In this document: positions 35,377-45,737 of the stretch, in pieces
Layout of the letters: each line of letters opens with the position of its first letter
How positions within the stretch are numbered: position 1 is the stretch's first letter
Made by a program: the position numbers and the translations under genes
Notes under the pieces: model-generated
What the model saw: the letters and a program-made list of their open reading frames with translations, nothing else
Database searches by the model: none
What the model was told of the DNA's origin: nothing
Assembly: GCA_950097015.1 (NCBI GenBank)
Contig: CATNEN010000038.1
Span: 26,573,001 to 26,637,000, forward strand
Source of the DNA: Macrostomum hystrix
Lineage: Eukaryota; Platyhelminthes; Macrostomidae
Direction: 5' to 3'
DNA: 64,000 nucleotides

Positions 35377-36033
35377 GGGGGAAAGGGGGGAAGATGAGAC
35401 AGGAAAAGAGAGAGGGGAAGAGAGAGGATGGGAGAGGAGAAGAGAGTGGGGAAGAGAGAGGATGGGAGAGGAGAGAAGAGGGGAGAGGAGAAGAGAGTGC
35501 GGAAGAGAGAGGAGGGGAGAGGAGAGAAGAGGGAGAGGAGAAGAGAGGGAAGAGGAGAGGAGAGGAGAGGGAGAGAAGAGGGGAGAAGAGAGAGGGGAGA
35601 GGAGAGGAGAGGAGAAGAGAGTGGGGAAGAGAGAGGATGGGAGAGGAGAGAAGAGGGGAGAGGAGAAGAGAGTGCGGAAGAGAGAGGAGGGGAGAGGAGA
35701 GAAGAGGGAGAGGAGAAGAGAGGGAAGAGGAGAGGAGAGGAGAGGGAGAGAAGAGGGGAGAAGAGAGAGGGGAGAGGAGAGGAGAGGAGAAGAGAGTGCG
35801 GAAGAGAGAGGAGGGGAGAGGAGAGAAGAGGGAGAGGAGAAGAGAGGGAAGAGGAGAGGAGAGGAGAGGGAGAGAAGAGGGGAGAAGAGAGAGGGGAGAG
35901 GAGAGGAGAGGAGAAGAGAGTGGGGAAGAGAGCGGAGGGGAGAGGAGAGAAGAGGGAGAGGAGAAGAGAGGGAAGAGGAGAGGAGAGGAGAGGAGAGTGG
36001 GGAAGAGAGAGGGGAGAGGAGAGAAGAGGGGAG
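35377..36033. repeat. Homopurine GA-rich array, 650 bp
   Basis: Almost all purine on the plus strand, built of GAGAGG, GAAGAG and GGAGAG words with rare T or C (AGAGTGCGGAAG, GGATGGG). Blocks of roughly 120-180 bp bounded by AGAGTGCGGAAG/AGAGTGGGGAAG recur about four times. Plus-strand open frames in all three phases (Glu/Arg/Gly only) are artefacts. Mirror-like polypurine tracts of this kind can adopt triplex structures. Confidence 0.95.
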
Positions 36034-36834
36034 AGATAGATGAAGAAATTTAAGGGTAGTAATGATAATATGACTTTACTCTTTCGTAAAATAATGTACG
36101 AGGGGAGAGGGTAATGTAAGAAGGTGGGGTAAGTAAATTAGTGGAAATCTTATTGCATCAATGCAAATGATACAAGACAGCTACAAGACACATAGATTAA
36201 ACATAGGGAATGGGTATGTGCCTATAATAACTAAGAAACTAAAGCATTAGCATCTGAGATCGCTCTGAAAAACTCAAAAGCAAAGAATACTCATTAAAAA
36301 AGAGAAAAATCAAGTTTGCCTGTAACGGATAGACAGATAGGTCATAATTTATTATTGCACAATAACATTGGAAAGAGGGTTGGTACATTAAAAAAACTGA
36401 TTTACTAATCGTCATTATAAACTGAAGCACAAGCACACAAGATGCTGCAAGTAGCATTAGGCGCAAATTATAACTATATTTGAAAGTGGCCTAAATAAAA
36501 TGGCCTTGTTTGTTACTGTATGGTTTTAACATATCTGAGTGCGACGCAAACTTCTAAAAAAACTGAAAAGCACATATCGAAAGGGTGTTTTTCTTTTTCC
36601 TCTCTGATACATTACTATTAGCAGCATGGATTATACATTAGGTTAAGAAGCATTGTCTGTGTATCGATTTTATCAGCGAAAACTGAGCAAGTATCTGGTT
36701 TGGGTTCGAAATAATAAATAGCAACTAATGAAAGTGTTTTTTTAAATACATACGTAACACAAAATACCATTTTCATATGAAAGCAACGATGATAACAGAA
36801 TAAAATTTTTATCACTTTTATAAATCAGGATTGG
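36034..36834. other. Intergenic DNA, no feature recognised
   Basis: AT-rich; short open frames have no recognisable domain. Confidence 0.5.
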
Positions 36835-37105
36835 GATTTGTGGAATATAAGGATTATAATTAGTGAGCTATCAGGTTAGGGACTTGTGGGACTTTCAGGG
36901 TTGGGATTTGTTGGATTTTCCGATTGGGATTTGTGCGATTTCAGGATTGGGATTTGAGATTTCAGGATGGGATCTGTGATTTCAGGATTGGGACTTGTGG
37001 GATTTCAGTACTGGAAAAACGGGGCAATTTTAGATTGGGATTTTGGAGATTTCAGCGTTGGGATTTGTGAGATTTTAAGGTTGGGATTTGTGGGATTCTA
37101 TTGTC
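36835..37105. repeat. Degenerate minisatellite of TTGGGATTTGTGGGATTTCAGGA type
   Basis: About 11 diverged units of 20-28 bp sharing TTGGGATTTGTGGGATTTC. Many substitutions and length changes make it the most decayed array of the window. Confidence 0.8.
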
Positions 37106-37725
37106 TTTGGGACCTTACAGAAATATCGTCAAAAACATCAATAGAACTGCGTTAACCACTTTATCCACAGTTCAAGAGCGAGTTGAATTGCCAGCAAGTC
37201 TATTTACAGTGTTACACTAAAGGAATTTCACTTACATTTTCTATGAAAATCGTATCATCTAGATCAATAAATACATGTAACGATAGCTACAAAATAAAAT
37301 CTGGGCTTATCTAAGCACTGGTTAAAGCGTACATTTTAGTTAAATAATTAGACAAATTTGCTTATAACACACCTGCTAAAAAGAGAAACAAATTTAATCT
37401 TAATAAGCTTCTATTGGAATACAAACATGCACAATTCTTTTCTATTCAATGCAATGATATAGTATAAACATCAATACTATGATACTATTACGAATCTATG
37501 GGTCGATATACAGTTAAGCATATAGATCTAGAACTCAGAAATCTACAGATTCTGCAACAGTTAAGCATGCAGATCTAGAACTTTGGCATCTATTGTCCAT
37601 AGATCAGAACTACAGTTTAATGAGTCTACTGAAGCTTTCAAGAAAAAATTTGTTATCTCTAGCATAATGTATTTATAAAAAGTGCATTTTGAAGAAAGCC
37701 CGATTAATGTATGATTTCATTTATG
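37106..37725. other. Intergenic DNA downstream of the MATH-BTB gene
   Basis: AT-rich. A short direct duplication (ACAGTTAAGCATATAGATCT and a near copy with GCAG) occurs at about 37510 and 37557. Nothing else recognised. Confidence 0.5.
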
Positions 37726-37731
37726 TTTATT
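37726..37731 (-). promoter_or_regulatory. Poly(A) signal of the MATH-BTB gene
   Basis: AATAAA on the minus strand about 47 nt beyond the stop codon, again implying a very short 3' UTR. Confidence 0.55.
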
Positions 37732-37777
37732 ACAATCAGACGGCACTATTGACTCGGATGTTTAAAACAACAATTCG

Positions 37778-38075
37778 CTAAGAAGTGTTCTTTGAACGCC
37801 TAATCACCTGGGTAAGCACCTCGGAAGTGAGATCCGGCCAGGATTTCTGCAGCTCCTCCCATTCCGGCTTGCAGACGACGCGTTGGGCGCTGTGCTTCAT
37901 GAACTGGCAGCAGGCCTGCTTCAGACTAGCCGCTTTGTGCATGTGGGCCAGCAATAGGATCTCTTCGAAATTGTCGAAGCAGATCTGTCTGGCCAGCATG
38001 TCGGCGCATGCGGACTTTAACGAATTCACCTCGTATTTGTCAGCCACCTTCAGAATCTCGGCTAGGTCCTCCACT
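37778..38075 (-). CDS. MATH-BTB-BACK (SPOP-like) protein, exon 3
   Basis: Acceptor TCCGCGCAG; completes a split Arg codon and encodes residues 265-363: the end of the BTB fold (VEDLAEILKVADKYEV) and a BACK-like helical region (EEILLLAHMHKAASLKQACC), ending KNTS and a stop. Human SPOP has a comparable layout (MADDLLAAADKYALERLK). The nuclear localisation tail of SPOP (KRLK type) is not evident; only RRSK is present. Confidence 0.88.
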
Positions 38076-38194
38076 CTGCGCGGATTATTAATTTGACGTT
38101 AAGTGTGCTCAATAACAGTTGTTTAGTCACTAACTTTTTTACTGTGCTCAATTACTGTTTTTTTACTCAATTTACTCAGTTGTTTAGTGCGCTA

Positions 38195-39515
38195 AATAAC
38201 TGCAGTTTACTCAATAACAGTTGTTTATTCAATAACTGTTTACTATATTACTGTTGTTTATTCAATAACTGTTTACTCAATTACTGTTGTTTATTCAATA
38301 ACTGTTGTTTACTTAATAACTGTTTACTCAATTACTGTTGTTTATTCAATAACTGTTATTTACTTAATAACTGTTTACTCATTTACTGTTGTTTATTCAA
38401 TAACGGTTGTTTACTCAATTACTGTTGTTTATTCAATAACTGTTGCTTATTTAATAACTGTTTACTCAATTACTGTTGTTTATTCAATAACGGTTGTTTA
38501 CTCAATAACTGTTGTTTACTTAATAACTGTTTACTCAATTACTGTTGTTTATTCAATAACGGTTGTTTACTCAATAACTGTTGTTTACTCAATAACTGTT
38601 GCTTATTTAATAACCGTTATTGAACCGTTATTCAATAACGGTTGTTTACTCAATAACTGTTGTTTATTCAATAACTGTTTACTATATTACTGTTGTTTAT
38701 TCAATAACTGTTTACTCAATTACTGTTGTTTATTCAATAACTGTTGTTTACTTAATAACTGTTTACTCAATTACTGTTGTTTATTCAATAACGGTTGTTT
38801 ACTCAATTACTGTTGTTTATTCAATAACTGTTGCTTATTTAATAACTGTTTACTCAATTACTGTTGTTTATTCAATAACGGTTGTTTACTCAATAACTGT
38901 TGTTTACTCAATAACTGTTTACTCAATTACTGTTGTTTATTCAATAACGGTTGTTTACTCAATAACTGTTGTTTACTCAATAACTGTTGCTTATTTAATA
39001 ACCGTTATTGAACCGTTATTCAATAACGGTTGTTTACTCAATAACTGTTGTTTACTCAACAACTGTTTACTCAATTATTGTTGTTTACTCAATTACTGTT
39101 GTTTATTCAATAACGGTTGTTTACTCAATAACTGTTGTTTACTCAATAACCGTTTACTCAATTACTGTTGTTTATTCAATTACTGTTGTTTACTTAATAA
39201 CTGTTTACTCAATAACTGTTGTTTATTCAATAACGGTTGTTTACTCAATAACTGTTGTTTACTCAATAACTGTTTACTCAATTACTGTTGTTTATTCAAT
39301 TACTGTTGTTTACTTAATAACTGTTTACTCAATAACTGTTGTTTATTCAATAACGGTTGTTTACTCAATAACTGTTGTTTACTCAATAACTGTTTACTTA
39401 ATTACTGTTGTTTATTCAATAACTGTTTACTCAATTACTGTTGTTTATTCAATAACTGTTGTTTACTCAATAACTGTTGTTTACTCAATAACTGTTGTTT
39501 ACTCAATAACTGTTT
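38195..39515. repeat. 18-bp satellite in intron 2 of the MATH-BTB gene
   Basis: About 75 units of TTGTTTACTCAATAACTG, with 15-bp short units, TTATTC/CTTA variants and CGGTTG forms. Two copies of a palindromic junction (AACCGTTATTCAATAACGGTT preceded by AACCGTTATTG) occur at about 38620 and 39008, 388 bp apart, marking a block duplication. The array occupies most of the 1,991-bp intron. Plus-strand open frames of 176, 299 and 174 residues (Asn/Cys/Leu or Ile/Thr/Val/Tyr only) are artefacts. Confidence 0.95.
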
Positions 39516-40066
39516 TTAGTGTGCTTAATTAGTTGTTTAGTGTGATTAACAGTTGAAAGAACACGCTATCTTTCTTTATTTCGGAGTCAGCATCGTCGAG
39601 ATATTCAGCAATTCTTGTCGGAGACCGTTTTGACAAAGACAACTAACGTTTCTCTGTACTCGTATAAACCTCTATTGCCGATCCATATTGGCGAAAAACA
39701 TGAAAAAACTAACAATTTATTCAAAATAAAATAGGTATCAATAATAGTCGACACCAGCACAAAATTATGCCCATATTTAATGATTTTTGCCACCAGACAC
39801 CCCGAACAGAATCGTTGAATATCTCGACGATGCCGATGTTCTGCTCTTTTTAAAGTTGTTTCATCGGATAGAGCGCAAAATTTCAGCCCGCGTTCTGGAT
39901 TTTCATGGCGATAGATTGAATATTCTAGCAGATACAGAAAAGAGAAATGTGGATATTTGAAATGCCTTTTGCTGTTAATCCACAGTCTCGTATGCAAAAA
40001 ATTCGGAGAAATACTCGTAGAAGGCATAATAAGCCAAGTTAAACCAATAATCGCACTAGAGCATAC
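39516..40066. other. Rest of MATH-BTB intron 2
   Basis: About 550 bp of non-repetitive intronic sequence. A 140-residue minus-strand open frame (39605-40027) has no recognisable domain and no exon-like borders, so it is not called. Confidence 0.5.
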
Positions 40067-40515
40067 CTGTGCTCAACACTCATATTGCCGGTGTAGAGAA
40101 ATCGCATCACATGACGCCAGGTCTCCGGACTAGTATCGCAAATGTCCACCCTATTAGACGAAGACTCTTTGCATCGATGCGCAAACATAGCTTTGAAAAC
40201 GCTGGATCTAGCAGCCAATACAGTCTTGTGTGCTCTAAACACTGTCTCACCAATACCAATGGACACGTCTGCAAATGTGTGATCATCTAGTAAGCTGGCC
40301 ATGTCGTCAGCCAGGCAGATGAGATTATCACCGGATGGCGGCGCCACAGCGCTTGAACAGACGTGCTGATATTCGCCTTTCAGTATAAAATCTAAATTGC
40401 AGATCACAGATAGGGCTGTGCCGCGTAGTTTGCCTTTCTCAACGAAACGCTTGAAGCCCCAGTCGTTCTCTTCCTTGTTGAACATGTGCTGCAGGTGCTT
40501 CTTGCCGAACTGCAC
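40067..40515 (-). CDS. MATH-BTB-BACK (SPOP-like) protein, exon 2 (end of MATH, BTB)
   Basis: Starts at acceptor TTAAAG (an alternative 6 nt downstream keeps the same frame) and ends at donor CACAG|GTATGC. Encodes residues 116-264: the end of the MATH domain with the DWGFKRF strand (Trp134, equivalent to the SPOP substrate-cleft Trp), then a BTB/POZ domain from about 184 (LADDMASLLDDHTFADVSIG; FRAHKTVLAARSSVFKAMF; RFLYTGNMSVE). The BTB would dimerise and bind CUL3 in a ubiquitin ligase. An insertion before DWGF (KKHLQHMFNKEEN) lengthens that loop relative to SPOP. Confidence 0.92.
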
Positions 40516-40569
40516 CTTTAACGCGTGTTGGACTATTTGTTAGGATAGTTTTCGGTTAGAGACTACTAA

Positions 40570-41760
40570 CTCTATCAAGCCGTTAAGTTGAACATTCCCA
40601 GCTCTATCAAACCTTTGAGTACTTTGAGGTGAACACCCAGCTCTATCAAACCTTTGAGTACTTTGAGTTGAACACTCCCAGCTCTATCAAACCTTTGAGT
40701 ACTTTGAGTTGAACACTCCCAGCTCTATCAAACCTTTGAGTACTTTGAGTTGAACACCCAGCTCTATCAAACCTTTGAGTACTTTGAGTTGAACACTCCC
40801 AGCTCTATCAAACCTTTGAGTACTTTGAGTTGAACACTCCCAGCTCTATCAAACCTTTGAGTACTTTGAGTTGAACTCTCCCAACTCTATCAAACCTTTG
40901 AGTACTTTGAGTTGAACACTCCCAACTCTATCAAACCATTGAGTACTTTGAGTTGAACACTCCCAACTCTATCAAACCATTGAGTACTTTGAGTTGAACA
41001 CTCCCAGCTCTATCAAACCTTTGAGTACTTTGAGTTGAACACTCCCAACTCTATCAAACCTTTGAGTACTTTGAGTTGAACACTCCCAACTCTATCAAAC
41101 CATTGAGTACTTTGAGTTGAACACTCCCAGCTCTATCAAACCTTTGAGTACTTTGAGTTGAACACTCCCAACTCTATCAAACCTTTGAGTACTTTGAGTT
41201 GAACACTCCCAACTCTATCAAACCTTTGAGTACTTTGAGTTGAACACTCCCAACTCTATCAAACCATTGAGTACTTTGAGTTGAACACTCCCAACTCTAT
41301 CAAACCATTGAGTACTTTGAGTTGAACACTCCCAACTCTATCAAACCATTGAGTACTTTGAGTTGAACACTCCCAACTCTATCAAACCTTTGAGTACTTT
41401 GAGTTGAACACTCCCAACTCTATCAAACCATTGAGTACTTTGAGTTGAACACTCCCAACTCTATCAAACCTTTGAGTACTTTGAGTTGAACACTCCCAGC
41501 TCTATCAAACCATTGAGTACTTTTAGTTGAACACTCTTAACTCTATCAAACATTTGAGTACATCGAGTTGAACACTCTTAACTCTATCAAACATTTGAGT
41601 ACATCGAGTTGAACACTCTTAACTCTATCAAACATTTGAGTACATCGAGTTGAACACTCTTAACTCTATCAAACATTTGAGTACATCGAGTTGAACACTC
41701 TTAACTCTATTAAACCTTTGAGTATTTTGAGTCTAACACTCTAAGCTATCTCAATCCTTT
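40570..41760. repeat. 41-bp satellite in intron 1 of the MATH-BTB gene
   Basis: About 29 units of 41 bp, containing AACTCTATCAAACCTTTGAG, TACTTTGAGTTGAACACTCCC. Unit types differ by AGCTC/AACTC and CCTTTG/CCATTG; the last five carry TACATCGAG and ACTCTTA. It fills most of the 1,376-bp intron. Confidence 0.95.
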
Positions 41761-41891
41761 GAGTACTTTGTGTTGAACACTCTCAACTCTATCATTCTGT
41801 AAGTTTTCCCAAACCCAATATTATGCCTATCGAAACAATAAACGACATCAGTAAATAATTCAAAGGAAACAAAACAAAACGAACAACCAAC

Positions 41892-42236
41892 CTCCATTTC
41901 TACATCGTTGTTCCGCTTCTCCAACAAGATCAAATCGAACTTTGATGGTATCTGACAAACTGTCTCGCTAATAGGCACTCCGTTGACCTCTTTGACCTCT
42001 AGAAATAGGCTGAGATATCCGCGCGCATCTCTATCAATGCCATCTGGATAGAGGTTCATGCAGCATTTGATCTCTGGCTTCTCTGGCGACCAGAATAGAC
42101 TACTAGATAGTTTATCGCCAGAGCCCAGCATACTAACATAATCCCAATTGCTAATAGTCCATTTGAAGCGAACGCTGTATAATCTGTGATCTGTGATGCA
42201 CTGGGTGTCAAAGCAGGAGGTATCTTTCTCTGGCAT
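41892..42236 (-). CDS. MATH-BTB-BACK (SPOP-like) cullin-3 adaptor, exon 1
   Basis: With the exons at 40067-40515 and 37778-38075 it makes 363 residues, close to SPOP (374). This family recruits substrates through MATH and binds CUL3 through BTB, acting in ubiquitin-dependent turnover. The exon holds most of the MATH fold: FKWTISNWDYV, then SSSLFWSPEKPEIKCCMNLY, and GYLSLFLEVKEV. Human SPOP reads FSYMWTINNF and YLSLYLLLV at these places. Several cleft positions seem changed, so substrate range may differ. Donor GAG|GTTGGT is in phase 0. I used the ATG at 42236; an in-frame extension to an acceptor near 42257 and an upstream exon are possible. An invertebrate-expanded MATH-BTB paralogue is as likely as a true SPOP ortholog. 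Confidence 0.87.
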
Positions 42237-42256
42237 AGTATCCAGTTCGCTGCCTT

Positions 42257-43789
42257 GTTTTAAGAGAAGAGCTTTAGCAAAATAAATAGTGTCAATAAAT
42301 AATTAAGTACAATTGTAGTACACCCACTTCGAGTCTGAGATTTACTTCCAAGATGTTTTATCAAAGCATGCCTCTCGATGTTTGTGCAGAATAACGAGCT
42401 GTGCTGCTCTATTGAAAACACTTGGCACACTGCAAATAATGTTTGCACTTTATTTTATATATTAAGGCCCATAATAGGGATAGTAGCATTTTGAACATAG
42501 AGTTTTAAAACAACTAAAGGAATCACCTAAAATTCACATAGCAAAAACAATTTATTGGCCCATAGCCAATTTTCCTTTTTTTCCACAGTAAAAAGTAAAA
42601 TTAATTTTATTATCATATAATCAGGAACAAATCTAGTATAGCTGTGCATACTTATACTACATTTCCACATAGTGTAGTAGAGATGCTTTTATCAATCTTT
42701 TTGAAAGTCTAATTCATACCTTTGCTCTTTGTTTAAATGCGCAAAATATAATTTAAATGTAAATTATTATTATTATTCTGTCAAATTCATTCACATTAAC
42801 TAACCTTTTGTGTACATAAACGATTGCAATTTCTGTGAGACAAATCAACTTGCCAGTGCAGCATAAAAGCCTATAATACAATTATAAAAGCCTATAATTC
42901 CAATGTGTTAGTTCCTTTCTCTGCTCAAGATTGAGGCTGTGACCATCCAGTACAGGAGAGCCCTGAGGACTGAGAGTGAGATATCAATGAAAGCCTTAAA
43001 AGGAGACCGCTTGTGCTATAAAGAGTCACTACCATTAGAGTGTTAGACCCGCAGAAGATAAAAATTGTGGAGTACTGAAGGGTTAAAACGGCCCATTTCA
43101 GGACCAACAGCTTTAAGCATAGGGAAATACATGCAGAAATAAGAGAGGAAGAAAGAAAAAGATCGGCCTGAGTGATTTGCTACCAATAGAGAAAGACAAA
43201 CTGATAAGTCATGATACAATAGTAACTACATTAGACAAAGACTGCAAACTTGTTCTATAAATAGTACTTTTTGTTCCAATTAGAAATAGTGCTTACAAAA
43301 AACTTTAAGCTCATCTTTATATTCTAAAATATTTTTAAAACAATGAGTTATTAGATTGCTTTCAGTTAATTTTTCAAAAAGAATTAATTAATAAAGAAAA
43401 AGTCTAATATCTTTGCAATGAATGTTTCAATATGCCCTATTGGAATTTATATTAGTCCACATATGCACTAAGTTCATGGACATGCACCCAAATGTGCATG
43501 GCACCAACCAGAATTTTCAAAAATGTGCTGGACATGTGTTCCTCAAAAATGTTTTTCCTATAGGGTTAAAATATGATTACTTTTAAGTGTGGCACATTTG
43601 AAGAGCTTTGCATAAGTGATACTTAAGAAAAAATACAAGGTAAATAAAATAATTATTAATTAATAAAAATTAATTTGCAGAAAAGAGAAAACTAAATTGC
43701 AGTTAGTTTTGCCCCTTTTCAAAGAGAACAATTTGATTTGTAAATCTGCAATTTTTTCTTTAACAGCAACATTGTTTTTGCTTATCTGT
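42257..43789. other. AT-rich intergenic DNA, no gene recognised
   Basis: Low-GC sequence with short A and T runs. No domain is recognisable in the small open frames (60-62 residues). Could hold the promoter or a 5' exon of the MATH-BTB gene. Confidence 0.5.
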
Positions 43790-44089
43790 GACTTAGTTTT
43801 CCTATAACTGCAACTTTGTTTTCATTCCCTTTCCCTTTCTTTCTTTTTCCTATCTTGTTTGTTTCTTTCTTTATTCAGGACTTAAGATTGTTTTTTATCC
43901 TAATTTTCACATTATTGTCTTGCTTTTTCTTCTTTTCTTTTCTTATTGCTTTCATATTTCCTTTTTTGTCCCTTGGTCTCCTCTTAGTTTTTGTCTTTAG
44001 TCAGTTGACTTTTGCAACTTACTTTGTATGGCCTTAGTCAATTTAACCTTGCCAATTTGGCCATGTTGGCTAGGTTTTGCACATGTATG
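43790..44089 (+). mobile_element. Diverged copy of the CATACATGCGCAAC MITE family
   Basis: The right half aligns with the family: TTTTTGTCCCTTGGTC, then TTTTTG...GGTTGACTTTTGC-like and AACTTACTTTGTATGGCC for GACTTACCTTGCTTGGCC, ending GGTTTTGCACATGTATG at 44089. The left end is poorly preserved and its boundary is approximate. This is the oldest copy of the four. Confidence 0.6.
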
Positions 44090-44113
44090 ACAATAAACAT
44101 AGCAAAAACTAAA

Positions 44114-44576
44114 GGCAGTACTTATCCCCACAGTACTATAGAAATATTTTTTGCTTATTCTCCTGCTTATTCTTGCTTATCCGCATGGCACACTGATGCT
44201 GTCCTATCTTCAACATATTCCATGGAAATAATTTTCTGCTTATCCACATGGCATACTGACGAGACAGCTGTCCTATGCCACTGTATTGATTAACTAATTG
44301 CTAAAAATCTGAAAATTTTAATTTGTTTACTTGCTTTTAAAAACTGGAAGAAAAAAGGAAAATTGCAGTCACAATAAAAAGATAGATGATAGGGCAGCTA
44401 TCTTGTCAGCGGGCCCTGCAGATAAGCAGGAAATTATTCCTGCAGAATATGTTGAAGATAGGACAGCTATCTTATCAGTATGCCGTGTGGATAAGCAGGA
44501 AATTATTCCCATAGCAGAGTAGCAATAAGACGAAAATTATTTCTATGGTAGGCCTACCATGGGGATAAGCAGTGCC
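44114..44576. mobile_element. Foldback-type element with 9-bp target duplication
   Basis: Two arms of about 165-180 bp are reverse complements of each other (left from 44114, right to 44576) around a loop of about 110 bp. Ends read GGCAGTACTTATCCCC and GGGGATAAGCAGTGCC. Both arms carry internal repeats built on GCTTATCC and ATAATTTYCTGC. Directly flanking the ends is AAAACTAAA on both sides (44105-44113 and 44577-44585), a 9-bp target-site duplication as made by foldback, MULE or Merlin-type elements. No transposase inside, so non-autonomous. Confidence 0.85.
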
Positions 44577-44585
44577 AAAACTAAA

Positions 44586-45468
44586 TGTACCAACAAAGCC
44601 CAATTTTTTTATTTATAAAGTTATTAACAAGTAAAAAACAAAAAATCAATACTGTTTTCAAATTCTTGGGAATAAATAACACAAATATTTCTTTGTATTT
44701 CTGGCACAATTGCATATTGCCATTTTTTGTTTTTGTATATTAATTGGACTGTATAAAGAAGACTAAGCAGAGATGCCATTGACAGATATATGCCATTAAA
44801 TATATTCAATTTAATCAATGAAATGCATACATACCAATCATATAATTGGTGGCATTATAAACAAGCAATATAGGCTAGTGTGTGATTCCTATTTGTAAAC
44901 TAAAACTATAATTGAGGCATTTGCTGATGCATATTTGTAATTATTTGAAGGTACAATTACTTGAATAGGATTGTAATTTTCTAGCTTTTTTCAATCCCAC
45001 AAATCCTAGGACCCTGATCCTAACCTTTTTTAATCTTGGGAATTGCAATACCAAGAATTCAAGACAATTTATAATCCTGAGATCCTGGCTTATGTCACCA
45101 TTTTGAGGGATCCCAGGAAAGCACTCATTGTATTTTTGTTTATTTATAGATTTTTTGACAAAATACAATTTTGACAAAGACAAATCTTTTGCTGTATTCA
45201 AATATTTTTTTTTCTAAAATAGAGTTTCAAAATTTCAGTTTACATTTCTGTGCAAAGGTTTTTTTGGCACAAAAATAGAGTCTTCTAGCTTGATACTGAA
45301 TTATCTACCCAGCATAACATGTGGCAATCTTGCAGTTTCACACATTTAATTATTTATAATTTTAAATCGTTTCAGACGGAAACATAATGAAACACAACAT
45401 AACAAAATGCAACAGGAGACAACTAGAGACAGTCAGACACATGCTAGAAACCTCAGAGTCTGCACCAA
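44586..45468. other. AT-rich intergenic DNA
   Basis: No gene recognised; small minus-strand open frames (64-86 residues) are without recognisable domains. Confidence 0.5.
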
Positions 45469-45737
45469 TTACACAGGGTAGTAGTGAGCCACCCAGAATA
45501 GAAGATTCCCAAAGAGCTTCCATGGGAAACACCAGTGCCAAAGAAACTCTTTTAGGTGTGTCTCGAATAGTGCATTTGATGTTCCATGCATGGACCACAG
45601 TCTGGCCTTGACATGGGTCCATGTGCCTTTAATGGTATTGGTATGGACCATTGGATTGTTGGGGTCCAGGAAGTTGAGCCGGTGATTGACAGGTGGTACA
45701 ATGGTTGTTGGAGCTGGTGGACGTCCTGCAATGTTGG
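45469..45737 (-). pseudogene. Merlin/ISXO2-like transposase fragment, catalytic Glu lost
   Basis: One minus-strand frame reads VNHRLNFLDPNN, then VHTNTIKGTWTHVKARL and LFETHLKEFLWH. This is the C-terminal part of the DDE_Tnp_IS1595/ISXO2-like domain found in Merlin DNA transposons, where the family pattern is VNHS.NFVDP...HTNTIE..W...K...L.EF.WR. The Glu of TIE, the last catalytic residue, is Lys here. The two upstream Asp motifs and terminal inverted repeats were not found. Expected to be inactive; about 80 residues survive. Confidence 0.72.
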
